Shown one piece after another: positions 24,586-33,180 of a stretch of DNA of 64,000 nt. The DNA lies in the NCBI RefSeq assembly GCF_024349685.1, contig NZ_AP025944.1:2362001-2426000 (forward strand). The letters run 5' to 3'. The DNA comes from Pseudomonas sp. LRP2-20 (lineage in GTDB: Bacteria > Pseudomonadota > Gammaproteobacteria > Pseudomonadales > Pseudomonadaceae). The notes under the pieces were generated by a model. It was not told where the DNA came from and did no database searches. It saw nothing but the letters and a program-made list of their open reading frames with translations. Position numbers and translations under genes: made by a program. The stretch's first letter is position 1, and every line of letters begins with the position of its first letter.

Positions 24586-25608
24586 ATGAGCATTCGCACT
24601 ACCCCTGTCATCGCTAAGAGCGCGTGGACGCCTCACGATTTGGCCAATGACAACTCGTGGCTGTACCGCCTCGACTCCCGCGGGGTCGATGAGCTGGAGG
24701 CTCTGCTGGATAAGGTTCGCCACCTGCCGATTACGGAAATTACCAAGGCAGATTTCCCGCTCGACTATCTGGTGCCGTTCGTCGAAGCAGTGGATCGCGA
24801 AGTGCAGCACGGTTTTGGCATGGCGGTGATTCGTGGGCTTCCCGTGCAGCGCTACACGAAAGAAGATGCTTCACGGATCTACTGGGGGATTGGCCTGTAC
24901 CTGGGTACACCGGTGACCCAGAACAAGCGTGCTCATCTATTGGGCCACGTTAAAGATGAAGGTGTCACTTATAGCCAAAAGACTCGAGGCTACAACACCA
25001 AGGCGAAATTGAACTTCCATACAGACAACGCCGACGTAGTTGGCCTGCTATGCCTGCGTACACCTCAATCGGGCGGGCTGAGTCGTTTCTCGAGTTCGAA
25101 CACGATTTTCAATAGAATTCTCGAGACTCGCCCAGATCTGCTGGAGCCGCTTTTCGAGGGCTTCTACTATGACCTTAAAGGTGAACAGCGCCCAGGTGCC
25201 GGCGAATTGAGCGACCACAAAATTCCGGTCTTTAGCGATTACGAGGGGTATCTCAGTGCGCGATACGTCCGTAACGCCATCGAACCTGCGTTCGCTAAAA
25301 GCGGCGAAGCTAAGACTGCCCTGCAGGAAGAGGCCCTGAATCTGTTCGACGCCTTGGCCACCGCTCCTGAGCAGTGCTTTGAGATGCAGTTCGAGCCTGG
25401 CGACATGCAGATGTTGAACAATCATACGATTGTTCATTCGCGGACTGAGTTCGTCGACTTCGAGGAAGATGATCGCAAGCGCCACTTGTTGCGGCTGTGG
25501 CTGCGCAACGACACTCGGCCGTTGGCGTTGGAGTTTGCAGAGCGTTTCGGCCCTGGCACCGCGCGCATGGGGGTGCCGAAATTCGATCGTGATATCAGTG
25601 AGGAGTGA
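24586..25608 (+). CDS. TauD/TfdA-family Fe(II)/2-oxoglutarate dioxygenase
   Basis: Non-haem iron oxygenase of 340 residues that hydroxylates its substrate while converting 2-oxoglutarate to succinate. The iron triad is visible: KLNFHTDNADVVGLLCLRTP gives His-x-Asp, and MLNNHTIVHSRTEF supplies the distal His. The C-terminal arginine that binds 2-oxoglutarate is in RKRHLLRLWLRNDTRPL. I chose the ATG at 24586, which has GAGGAGAAAA upstream. The sequence is longer than TauD and resembles the uncharacterised TfdA-like group. It lies between a TRAP-like importer and an IclR regulator, so oxidative cleavage of an imported organic acid, amine or ether is likely. Confidence 0.88.
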   Translation: MSIRTTPVIAKSAWTPHDLANDNSWLYRLDSRGVDELEALLDKVRHLPITEITKADFPLDYLVPFVEAVDREVQHGFGMAVIRGLPVQRYTKEDASRIYWGIGLYLGTPVTQNKRAHLLGHVKDEGVTYSQKTRGYNTKAKLNFHTDNADVVGLLCLRTPQSGGLSRFSSSNTIFNRILETRPDLLEPLFEGFYYDLKGEQRPGAGELSDHKIPVFSDYEGYLSARYVRNAIEPAFAKSGEAKTALQEEALNLFDALATAPEQCFEMQFEPGDMQMLNNHTIVHSRTEFVDFEEDDRKRHLLRLWLRNDTRPLALEFAERFGPGTARMGVPKFDRDISEE

Positions 25609-25610
25609 AG

Positions 25611-25638
25611 CTTCACCCCAGTAATTTCTGGGGTGAAG
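25611..25638. terminator. Bidirectional hairpin between dioxygenase and iclR
   Basis: Perfect 11-bp stem CTTCACCCCAG / CTGGGGTGAAG with a six-base loop, right after the dioxygenase stop. No long T-run follows, so termination may be weak. It separates two convergent genes. Confidence 0.65.
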
Positions 25639-25640
25639 GG

Positions 25641-25672
25641 CAGGGTGGGTGATTACTCCAATCGCCCACCCT
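25641..25672. terminator. Second hairpin overlapping the iclR 3' end
   Basis: CAGGGTGGGTGAT pairs with ATCGCCCACCCTG (12 of 13 bases plus one G-U pair). It spans the iclR stop codon. Together with the preceding hairpin it makes a double structure between the convergent genes. Confidence 0.55.
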
Positions 25673-26378
25673 GGCGGTTATTTGATGCACCGAGGGCCTT
25701 GCTGATGCGAATTGCTTCGGCCAGCAATATTTCCTGAAGATCGGTACGAGTGGCGTCGAAACGATTGTTGATCCCTGATAGAGTCAACGACCCGATAAAT
25801 TCGTTGTTTGCACCAAACAGTGGTGCTGCGATGGATGCGAGTAGAGGATCTGCGATACCTACTGATGCTATGACAAAGTCAAGATTCATACTGTCTACGT
25901 CAGACAAAGGCTCTTCGCTAAATCGACGCAATATCCGTGCTGTTGACGTCTCATCCATCGGTAAGCGCTTGCCAGGTTGCATGCCTACTTTGATGAAATG
26001 GTTGGATTCTGATCGCAGCCAGCAAACCCGCCACTCGCCATCTCGGATATATACGGAAGAGGTTTCGCCAACCTTGAGAGTGAGTTGGTCAAGAGCCGTT
26101 TGAATAATCTCGGTAGCTTTCAGTGAGCGTTCAAACGCACGTCCTAGCTGGAAGGCTCTGGGGCCTAGGCGGTAATTCCCATCTTGCCCTTTTCGCACGT
26201 ATCCCCAGCGCTCAAACGAGATCATGTAGCGCAAGATGACACTCTTAAAAAGATCTGTGCGCTTTTCTAAGTCCGTTAAAGATAGCTCGGTCTCAGCTCC
26301 GATGAAAGCATCTAACAGAGCCAACGTTCTGTCTGCCGCGGCTACGGACCTGTCGACAGCTTGCGGCTTTTCTTGCAT
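25653..26378 (-). CDS. IclR-family transcriptional regulator
   Basis: Regulator of 241 residues. The winged helix is at residues about 12-75 (ADRTLALLDAFIGAETELSL, TDLEKRTDLFKSVILRYMIS, RWGYVRKGQDGNYRLGPRAF). The C-terminal GAF-like effector domain follows (ETSSVYIRDGEWRVCWLRSE, then IAAPLFGANNEFIGSLTLSG). It is convergent with the dioxygenase. The ATTATGATT and TATCCATT palindromes before the dioxygenase and the permease are plausible operators. It probably responds to the substrate of this importer/oxygenase pair. Confidence 0.9.
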   Translation of the reverse strand: MQEKPQAVDRSVAAADRTLALLDAFIGAETELSLTDLEKRTDLFKSVILRYMISFERWGYVRKGQDGNYRLGPRAFQLGRAFERSLKATEIIQTALDQLTLKVGETSSVYIRDGEWRVCWLRSESNHFIKVGMQPGKRLPMDETSTARILRRFSEEPLSDVDSMNLDFVIASVGIADPLLASIAAPLFGANNEFIGSLTLSGINNRFDATRTDLQEILLAEAIRISKALGASNNRQGGRLE

Positions 26379-26826
26379 CGAATTGATCTCTACTGGCTAT
26401 AGGATTTGGAAATATACATCAAGGTGCCGTTTTGCTCAATAGCCTGTAGTAGGTTTAAATTTCGATCATATTCTCAAAGGTAAGCTTTTTTATAGGTGAA
26501 CGGTGAGTCGCTAACGCCTTTGTTTGATGTGATTGATCGTTTGGGTTGTTTGTTTTTATTGAGTGCTTATCTGGCGATTTCCGAATTTCGTTTTGCATGT
26601 GTGGTGATGTGCTTTAGTAAGTTGTTAGGGTTTTGTTTTGGGTCTGGTGGTGTTTCTTTGTGATCCCAAGTTTAGGATTCGGTCGTGTGTGCAATCGATT
26701 GATCGATATCTTGAGTGATCTCTGTCATCTTCGTGGTTTAACTCTGGTTAGAGTTAATTCGATAGAGTGCATTGGGCGGAATTTATTTGATGGTCGGTGA
26801 TAACTGATTCTCGCTGAGCATTAAGT
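26379..26826. other. AT-rich, G/T-biased spacer
   Basis: About 450 bp with no gene seen. The plus strand is strikingly rich in T and G (runs such as TTTTGTTTTGGGTCTGGTGG). It probably holds the promoter of iclR at its left end; a short AT-rich stretch of this kind is a typical target for MvaT-type proteins. I see no clear operator. Confidence 0.55.
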
Positions 26827-27324
26827 CTATTGGCGGCCTGTTTTTCCAACGGGTATCCTTGATACTGCCTTAATTTCTCTTAGAGCCAAGCTGGACTGGA
26901 TTGAGGAAATTCCAGGCTGGCGACGGAGCACTTCTTCTACGAAACTTCCGTAGCTTTCGAGGTCAGTGGCCAACACTGTAAGAACATAGTCAGCCTCGCC
27001 CGTAACTTTATGGCAAGACAGCACCTGAGGCAGCTTCATGATCACCTGTTCGAACTCGTCAGGCGCATTTGCCGAGTGGTTTCCAAAGCGCACCTGGGCG
27101 AATGCCATCACGTCGTAACCAAGTTTGCGTCGATCCAGGTTGGCCTGATAGTCCTTGATAATGCCCAGTTCTTCCATTCGCTTTCGTCGGCGCCAACATG
27201 GTGTAACGGTCATTGATAGTCGCTCGCCCAGCGCAGCGCTGGACAGTGTGCCGTCCTCTTGTAAAAGCCGCAGCAGATCCAAATCCACTTCGTCGATTTG
27301 ATTGTAAGCAAAATCTTTGCTCAT
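26827..27324 (-). CDS. Lrp/AsnC-family regulator
   Basis: Leucine-responsive-type regulator of 165 residues. The N-terminal HTH is IDEVDLDLLRLLQEDGTLSS followed by AALGERLSMTVTPCWRRRKR. The RAM effector domain follows (VMAFAQVRFG, VLSCHKVTGEADYVLTVLA, GISSIQSSLALREIK). Such proteins usually sense an amino acid. It is divergent from the deacetylase/permease/ornithine cyclodeaminase operon, with about 120 bp between starts, so it is the probable local regulator, perhaps responding to ornithine or a related amino acid. Confidence 0.92.
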   Translation of the reverse strand: MSKDFAYNQIDEVDLDLLRLLQEDGTLSSAALGERLSMTVTPCWRRRKRMEELGIIKDYQANLDRRKLGYDVMAFAQVRFGNHSANAPDEFEQVIMKLPQVLSCHKVTGEADYVLTVLATDLESYGSFVEEVLRRQPGISSIQSSLALREIKAVSRIPVGKTGRQ

Positions 27325-27446
27325 ATAGCCCCTTTAGGGTAGGTATTTTGCTCAAAAATACCGATAGCATGAGCATAAAGCAAAGCATTTCCTATCGAAT
27401 AACGCGAGAATTGTTCATCCAACAACCTGATCAGAAGGATACTCGC

Positions 27447-28478
27447 GTGCTGACAGTCTTCAGTGAAAACCATCGCTTACACCATGGATGTGAGCTCAAG
27501 GACGGAGCCGTAACACCGTCTTTTGAAAGTCCGCAGCGCGCCGAGACCGTATTGGCGCGGGTTAAGAGCGCCGGCTTGGGTGATGTGATCAGTGCGCAGG
27601 CGTTCGATCGTGCCTGCTACGTCGCCGCACACAGTGAGCGCTATGTGGCCTTTCTGGAGAACGCTTGGGCTGAGTGGACTGCAACCGGCAAGACCCATGA
27701 TGCCTTGCCCTTGGTCTGGCCGGTGCGTGATCTTGCCATCGACCGCGAGCCAGGCTTCATAGACGGCAAACTTGGCTTTTACGCCATGGACGCCGGCGCG
27801 CCGATTACCGGTGGCACCTGGGAGGCGGTGCGCAGTAGTGCCGATGTGGCCCTTACCGGAATACAACGTGTGATCGACGGTGCGCCCAGTGCATTTGCCC
27901 TTTGCCGTCCGCCTGGCCACCACGCCGCCCGCGAATACATGGGCGGTTACTGCTACCTGAACAATGCGGCCATTGCCGCAGAGCGATGCCTGAGCCAGGG
28001 GGCCAAAAGAGTTGCCGTGCTGGATGTGGATTTCCATCACGGTAATGGCACGCAGAACATTTTCTACGACCGCCCTGATGTCTTCTTTGCCTCCCTTCAT
28101 GGTGACCCACATGTGTCCTACCCGTACTTCTCGGGCTTTGAACACGAGCGGGGGGCGGGAGCGGGGGAGGGCTTCACCGTGAACTATCCACTGGCCAGAG
28201 GTACCGCCTGGGCCAGTTACCGACAGGCGCTGACCGACGCCCTGATCCGGATCGTCGCGTACAAACCCGACTTTCTGGTGATCTCACTGGGCGTCGATAC
28301 CTTCGAGGACGACCCAATCAGCCACTTCAAACTGACCAGCGAGGACTTCCTACGCTTAGGCGCGGACATCGCGGGAGCTGGCATTGCGACGCTGTTCGTG
28401 ATGGAAGGCGGCTACATGGTCGATGAAATCGGCATCAACGCCGTTAACACCCTACAAGGATTTGAAGGCGGGCGCTAA
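27447..28478 (+). CDS. Acetylpolyamine amidohydrolase-like deacetylase
   Basis: Zinc hydrolase of 343 residues, close in pattern to P. aeruginosa acetylpolyamine amidohydrolases. It begins MLTVFSENHRLHHG, the family's usual N terminus. I therefore chose the GTG at 27447, which has AGAAGGA seven bases before it. An upstream ATG at 27369 lacks a ribosome site. Motifs: CRPPGHHAAREYMGGYCYLN, DVDFHHGNGTQNIFYDRPDV, SLGVDTFEDDPISHFKLTS and FVMEGGYMVDEIG, covering zinc ligands and the catalytic Tyr. It is only distantly like the enzyme at 15.2 kb. The operon continues with an amino-acid permease and ornithine cyclodeaminase, so deacetylation of N-acetyl-ornithine, -lysine or -polyamine is a reasonable guess. 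Confidence 0.93.
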   Translation: MLTVFSENHRLHHGCELKDGAVTPSFESPQRAETVLARVKSAGLGDVISAQAFDRACYVAAHSERYVAFLENAWAEWTATGKTHDALPLVWPVRDLAIDREPGFIDGKLGFYAMDAGAPITGGTWEAVRSSADVALTGIQRVIDGAPSAFALCRPPGHHAAREYMGGYCYLNNAAIAAERCLSQGAKRVAVLDVDFHHGNGTQNIFYDRPDVFFASLHGDPHVSYPYFSGFEHERGAGAGEGFTVNYPLARGTAWASYRQALTDALIRIVAYKPDFLVISLGVDTFEDDPISHFKLTSEDFLRLGADIAGAGIATLFVMEGGYMVDEIGINAVNTLQGFEGGR

Positions 28479-28569
28479 GCCCCATGAGCTGGACTCACGC
28501 TGTCGGCCTGGGAAATATCACCGGGTCGGCGACAGGCGTTGACACTCAAACAATAAAAAGAGGTCGCCC

Positions 28570-29982
28570 ATGGAACCGATATCCGCAAGCCTTGATGAGC
28601 GTTGCACTGGAACACCGGCCGATGATGGCCACCTAAAACGCACGCTGGAAAACCGCCATATTCAATTAATCTCGATCGGTGGTGCGATCGGTACTGGTCT
28701 GTTCATGGGGTCCGGCAAAGTCATAGCGCTGTCCGGCACCTCCATTTTGCTGGTCTACGCCATTCTAGGGTTTTTCCTGTTTTTTGTGATGCGGGCGATG
28801 GGCGAATTGCTGCTATCTGACCTGCGTTTCAAGTCCTTCGCTGACATTGTTGCGCATTACCTGGGGCCGCGTGCAGGTTTCGTCTTGAGCTGGTCGTACT
28901 GGCTGAGCTGGAGCGTCGCGGTAGTAGGGGATGTCGTGGTGGTCGCAGGCTTCTTCCAATACTGGTTCCCACATGTTCCCGCTTGGATGCCCGCCTTCTT
29001 CACCCTCTTTGTGCTACTGGGATTAAACATGCTAGCGGTGCGGATTTTCGGCGAAGTTGAGTTCTGGTTCGGCATCATCAAGATCGTTGCCATTGTCATG
29101 TTGATTCTGACTGCCATAGTGCTGATTGCGACGTCCTACACATCGCCCAATGGCGTGGTGGCGTCGCTGTCCAATGTGGTGGCTCCTGGGGTGATCTTCC
29201 CCCACGGTCTCAGTGGCTTCTTTGCCGGCTTTCAGATCGCCGTATTTTCCTTCGCTGGAACTGAGTTGATCGGTACCACAGCCGCCGAGGCGAAAAACCC
29301 GCAGCGCACGTTGCCGAAGGCGATTAACACCATCCCATTGCGGATTTTGTTGTTTTACATTCTTGCATTGGTTTGCATTATCAGCGTCGTGTCCTGGGCC
29401 GAAGTCCCGGCTAACCGTAGCCCCTTCGTCGAGTTGTTCCTGTTGGCAGGCTTTCCGGCAGCGGCTGGCATGATCAACTTCGTAGTGCTGACTTCTGCAG
29501 CCTCTTCAGCAAACAGTGGTGTCTATTCAGGTTGCCGGATGCTGTTCGGTTTGGCTGAGCGGCGTAATGCTCCAGCGATTCTGGCAAAGCTTTCGGCGTT
29601 GAGTGTGCCTGTGTACAGCCTGCTATTTTCGGCGATGTGCATGCTCACCGGGCTGACCCTGCTGTTCATCATTCCGGAGGTGATGACGGTGTTCACGCTG
29701 ATCTCCACCGTATCGGCGATCCTGGTGATTTTCACCTGGTCAATGATTCTCACGTCTTACATCGCGTACCGCAAAAGCGATCCTGCTGCCCACCTGGCCT
29801 CGACCTTCAAATCGCCGGGAGGCGTGCACATGGCAGTCATCACGCTGGCCTTCCTTGCTTTCGTGCTGGTGCTGCTCGCCCTCGAACCCGATACTCGCGT
29901 GGCGTTATGTGCAATGCCCGCGTGGTTCATCTTCCTGCTGCTCGCTTATCGCTGGCGCAATACTGCCGCCAACCCATCCTGA
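28570..29982 (+). CDS. APC-family amino acid permease
   Basis: Twelve-helix amino acid/H+ symporter of 470 residues. LENRHIQLISIGGAIGTGLF at the first helix is the signature of the amino acid transporter (AAT) subfamily that includes CycA, GabP and AroP. FAGFQIAVFSFAGTELIGTT, then AAEAKNPQRTLPKAIN, is the TM6 region. RMLFGLAERRNAP gives the late signature loop. It follows the deacetylase by 91 bp and precedes ornithine cyclodeaminase by 12 bp, so it probably imports the amino acid or acetylated compound they handle. Confidence 0.92.
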   Translation: MEPISASLDERCTGTPADDGHLKRTLENRHIQLISIGGAIGTGLFMGSGKVIALSGTSILLVYAILGFFLFFVMRAMGELLLSDLRFKSFADIVAHYLGPRAGFVLSWSYWLSWSVAVVGDVVVVAGFFQYWFPHVPAWMPAFFTLFVLLGLNMLAVRIFGEVEFWFGIIKIVAIVMLILTAIVLIATSYTSPNGVVASLSNVVAPGVIFPHGLSGFFAGFQIAVFSFAGTELIGTTAAEAKNPQRTLPKAINTIPLRILLFYILALVCIISVVSWAEVPANRSPFVELFLLAGFPAAAGMINFVVLTSAASSANSGVYSGCRMLFGLAERRNAPAILAKLSALSVPVYSLLFSAMCMLTGLTLLFIIPEVMTVFTLISTVSAILVIFTWSMILTSYIAYRKSDPAAHLASTFKSPGGVHMAVITLAFLAFVLVLLALEPDTRVALCAMPAWFIFLLLAYRWRNTAANPS

Positions 29983-29994
29983 GAGGAACTGCCC

Positions 29995-31059
29995 ATGACG
30001 CGTTTTGTAGATGTCCCCACCATGTCCCGACTGGTCGAGCACATCGGCATCTCAAGATTCATCGGTGAGCTTGCCGATACGATCAGGGAAGACTTTATCA
30101 ACTGGTCGGACTTCGATAAGTCGGCTCGGGTCGCCAGCCACTCTGATATAGGTGTGATCGAACTAATGCCGGTGTCCAGCGCGCAACGCTATGCTTTCAA
30201 ATATGTTAATGGGCACCCTAAGAACACGCAGCGCGGGCTATTTACCGTTATGGCATTCGGGGTCTTGGCAGACGTCGATACGGGCTACCCGGTCCTGCTT
30301 TCCGAGTTGACCGTGGCGACGGCACTTCGCACCTGTGCCACATCATTGATGGCCGCACGTGCGCTCGCCCGACCGGATTCGCGACGTATGGCGCTGATAG
30401 GAAATGGCGCGCAGAGCGAGTTCCAAGCGTTGGCTTTCCATTACCATTTGGGCATTGAAGAGGTCGTAATTTACGATGTGGATCCTTTGGCTACCGAGAA
30501 ATTTATCCGCAATATGGCCGAGCATCCCACGCTTAAGGTGCGGTGCGCTGCGTCTACAGCAGAGGCAGTGAGGGGGGCTGATATTGTCACCACAGTAACC
30601 GCGGACAAGGCCCAGGCCACCATCCTCACGCCTGACATGATCGAGCCGGGCATGCACATCAACGGGGTTGGGGGTGACTGCCCAGGCAAGACCGAACTGC
30701 ACGCTGACGTGCTGCGTAAGGGCAAGGTGTTCGTGGAGTACGAGCCGCAGACGCGAATCGAAGGTGATATCCAGCAAATGCCGACCGACTTCCCGGTGGT
30801 CGACCTTTGGCGAGTTCTTGCAGGCCAAGTGGTAGGACGGGAGAGTACCGAGCAAATCACCATCTTCGATTCGGTAGGCTTTGCGCTGGAAGACTACTCG
30901 GTGCTGCGGTACATCAACTCGCTGGCCGAGCTCGGCAATCTCGGGATTGGGATCCAGTTGGTGCCGTGGGTTGAGCATGACGATGGCGATGACCCGAAGG
31001 ATCTTTTCAGGCATACGCGCTCGAAAAAGACCCGCAATGCGATGCGTCGCATCGCATAA
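29995..31059 (+). CDS. Ornithine cyclodeaminase
   Basis: NAD-dependent enzyme of the mu-crystallin family, 354 residues, converting L-ornithine to L-proline and ammonia. KYVNGHPKNTQRGLFTVMAF (substrate and phosphate binding), LSELTVATALRTCATSLMAA and RMALIGNGAQSEFQALAFHY (Rossmann loop) are characteristic, as are NGVGGDCPGKTELHADVL and the catalytic Asp in that segment. The length and the C-terminal extension to KTRNAMRRIA are those of bacterial OCD rather than alanine dehydrogenase forms. GAGAGGAA precedes the ATG. It ends the operon with deacetylase and permease; the three steps could feed acetylated ornithine or a relative into proline. Confidence 0.93.
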   Translation: MTRFVDVPTMSRLVEHIGISRFIGELADTIREDFINWSDFDKSARVASHSDIGVIELMPVSSAQRYAFKYVNGHPKNTQRGLFTVMAFGVLADVDTGYPVLLSELTVATALRTCATSLMAARALARPDSRRMALIGNGAQSEFQALAFHYHLGIEEVVIYDVDPLATEKFIRNMAEHPTLKVRCAASTAEAVRGADIVTTVTADKAQATILTPDMIEPGMHINGVGGDCPGKTELHADVLRKGKVFVEYEPQTRIEGDIQQMPTDFPVVDLWRVLAGQVVGRESTEQITIFDSVGFALEDYSVLRYINSLAELGNLGIGIQLVPWVEHDDGDDPKDLFRHTRSKKTRNAMRRIA

Positions 31060-31186
31060 TGGGCCAATAGTCGATTCTCGCCAGCGGCTTGAACATTTCC
31101 TGGGGATGCCTTTCGCAGAATCGTTTCCGCAGCGAGTGCAATCTGTGGAAGGTCATCCTATTGAGTGTTCCGCAATTTAGGCTTAT

Positions 31187-31729
31187 TTATAATGACTCCC
31201 CGTCTCGAAGGCAGGAGCTGAGGCCGTCACAGCTGGCTGACCACTGTGTCAGCCATTCAGGCAAAGGTGGTGAGTGCTCCTCCAAACCCAGCTCGCGGGC
31301 GAATTCGGTTGGACAGACGTTGCCTTGAGGGCTCCGGAACAAGCCGCGAATAACAATCACGGCGATTACCCTCCCATGTTTGACGAAACGATGTTCGATG
31401 AATGACCACTTGCTATCCCAGCCCAACAAGCTGGTGTGGATTTCAAAACTCTCGAATAACTTCAGTTCTCGGCGAAACTTGCCTAAAGCGTCACCAACTA
31501 TCGGTATTGCGCGGTGCCTTAGCGCTGCACGAAAAGCACCGGTGCGCAACACGTAATCCATTCTCGCGACGTCAGACATTGTAAAATAACGTCCGTTAGT
31601 GACGTGCCGGTTAAAGTCAAGGTCTAAAGGCCAAACCCTTAAGCGGGTTACAGTTGTAGTCAAACCTGAAGTTGGATTCCGCCAAGGACGGCGCAGCAGC
31701 AGTAGTAACAAACGGAACCAGAGATTCAT
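31187..31729 (-). CDS. Hotdog-fold acyl-CoA thioesterase
   Basis: A 180-residue protein of the 4-hydroxybenzoyl-CoA thioesterase/THEM6 type. A short hydrophobic, arginine-rich N terminus (MNLWFRLLLLLLRRPW) could anchor it to the membrane. The hotdog core starts RLRVWPLDLDFNRHVTNGRY, with the Asp/Asn-His segment expected at the active site, and continues LFESFEIHTSLLGWDSKWSF and EHRFVKHGRVIAVIVIRGLF. It is convergent with ornithine cyclodeaminase and alone on its strand. Codon use is more AT-rich than the core genes around it. Substrate unknown. Confidence 0.8.
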   Translation of the reverse strand: MNLWFRLLLLLLRRPWRNPTSGLTTTVTRLRVWPLDLDFNRHVTNGRYFTMSDVARMDYVLRTGAFRAALRHRAIPIVGDALGKFRRELKLFESFEIHTSLLGWDSKWSFIEHRFVKHGRVIAVIVIRGLFRSPQGNVCPTEFARELGLEEHSPPLPEWLTQWSASCDGLSSCLRDGESL

Positions 31730-31775
31730 GGAGCTAAGCCCTACAATAGAAAGCGCGGAATCTTAGTCGAGAATC

Positions 31776-32007
31776 ATGGTTTTAAATAGGTTCATAAGTG
31801 AAAGAATTCATGCGATTCATGACAAAGTATTTAGTTTGAATCGCGTCGTTAAACAAACATGGTATGCGGGTGTGCTCTACGATGGATATTATGAGGCTGA
31901 AGTAATCAGGCTGCGATGCTGACCTTATTGAAATTGTTGGGATAGATGCTGAGAGATTTGGTAAGCGTGGTCTGACTTGGTCGGCATCAATTAATGCTTC
32001 ATCTTGA
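31776..32007 (+). pseudogene. Possible small gene broken by a frameshift
   Basis: From the ATG at 31776 the frame reads MVLNRFISERIHAIHDKVFS and on to YAGVLYDGYYEAEVIRLRC, then stops. The next frame continues naturally with DADLIEIVGIDAERFGKRG and ends at 32007. Together they would give about 77 residues. I do not recognise the family. Either a sequencing or real frameshift split one gene, or both are chance frames. Confidence 0.3.
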
Positions 32008-32500
32008 GCGGTGCGAGGGATGGTTTGAGGCAGGTGTGAAGGAAGTAATGGGGCGTGTGGTAAGGTCTGTAAATTTCGCTTCTAACATATGCCTGGAGCG
32101 TCGCATTTTTATATAAGATGCGTATCTCCGGGCGCTGGTTGTTTCGGCCCTTAAGCGAGTAGGGGATGATGTCGCCATCCAGCGGAGAAGTGGTCTAGCC
32201 CAACATCTGACCATTAGTCATTCAACTCACCCGCGATCATTACGCAAAGAGTTAGTGCATCCAATAGTGGCGCTTTACACGTGGGTGTCATGAGTTGCTC
32301 GGAGAAACCTGTAAGGTTAATAAAGCTGGTAGAGCCGTCTACCGATAAAAAAACGGTGATCGTCCAAGTGTGTCTAACTGGCAGCCTCAAGTGTAGTCTG
32401 CAATAGCTTTTTCGAAGCGGCAATGGCTTTGTTGCATGCCTGACTTTATCAAGTAACTAGTTCTAGGCGCGTTTGAGTGCGTGGTAGAAAGGTGTTCGAG
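32008..32500. other. AT-rich stretch without a supported gene
   Basis: About 500 bp of low-GC sequence. Minus-strand open frames at 32214-32423 and 31999-32214 have no clear ribosome site or family. I see no terminator, repeat or RNA gene here. Confidence 0.5.
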
Positions 32501-32611
32501 ATGGTGGGGTTGAAGTGGTTTGTCGGCATGATGCCTCTATTGTTGTTCTTGTTGAGGGTCATCAGTGCAGACGTAACGTATAAATTAACCAGCCATACAG
32601 TTGATGTCTGA
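32501..32611 (+). CDS. Possible 36-residue secreted peptide
   Basis: A short frame with AAGG eight bases before the ATG. The product starts MVGLKWFVGMMPLLLFLLRV followed by ISADVTYKL, which looks like a signal peptide or single membrane helix with a cut after ISA. Its end overlaps the convergent lipoprotein gene by 27 bp. Function unknown and coding status uncertain. Confidence 0.3.
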   Translation: MVGLKWFVGMMPLLLFLLRVISADVTYKLTSHTVDV

Positions 32612-33007
32612 AGATTGGGCCAAAGGCTTATCTGCAGAGTTGTAGAGGGTGACCTTGTACTCTTGGCCCAGACTGCTTTCTACCAACGTATAGTGCTTGC
32701 CAGCTTTGAAGTCTTTGTAGGTGACGCTTGCGTTACAGGTGGCGCCGTTGCTGTCGCCTTCACCCTCAACAAAAAGAGTAGCTCCCAGCGTGTGATTGCC
32801 CGCCGACACCTCGAAGTAGCGACCGTCATTGAGGCGCTTGCCATCTACGGTTTCTGCCATGACAGTCGTCATGGGCTCCTCCTTAAGGCTTACCCAAGCC
32901 TCTTCTAGGCTAGCTTTTGGCATTTGCCCGGCGCAGCCGCCCAATATGCTCATTATCCCGAGCAGCGGTACGGCCAGTCGCCAATTAGTGCGCAGCTTGA
33001 TCTCCAT
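32585..33007 (-). CDS. Conserved hypothetical lipoprotein
   Basis: Protein of 140 residues with a signal peptide and lipobox SILGGC at about residues 21-25. Mature part: a proposed beta-rich domain with LNDGRYFEVSAGNHTLGATL and KAGKHYTLVESSLGQEYKVT, and cysteines at about 88 and 137 that could pair. Such short lipoproteins, with a pattern of glycine-bounded beta strands, are common in pseudomonads, and no role is known. It faces away from the downstream RND operon and shares the 170-bp spacer. Confidence 0.75.
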   Translation of the reverse strand: MEIKLRTNWRLAVPLLGIMSILGGCAGQMPKASLEEAWVSLKEEPMTTVMAETVDGKRLNDGRYFEVSAGNHTLGATLFVEGEGDSNGATCNASVTYKDFKAGKHYTLVESSLGQEYKVTLYNSADKPLAQSSDINCMAG

Positions 33008-33180
33008 ACGATTTTACCTCAGATGATGTTGTAATTGATTTTTCTATGATGCTGAGTTCAATCGAGAGCTTCAAGTTAAGACTGATAATGAATTTCCTAA
33101 ATTAACTTTAATGGAGGTTAACCGTGATTTTTTTATAAGTCGTGGAAGACTGCGCCCCGTTCAACTTTTGGGAGCAGGGT

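Noticed and set aside
32214..32423. Minus-strand frame of 69 codons in the AT-rich gap
   Set aside because: No clear ribosome site or family; kept only as part of the gap description.
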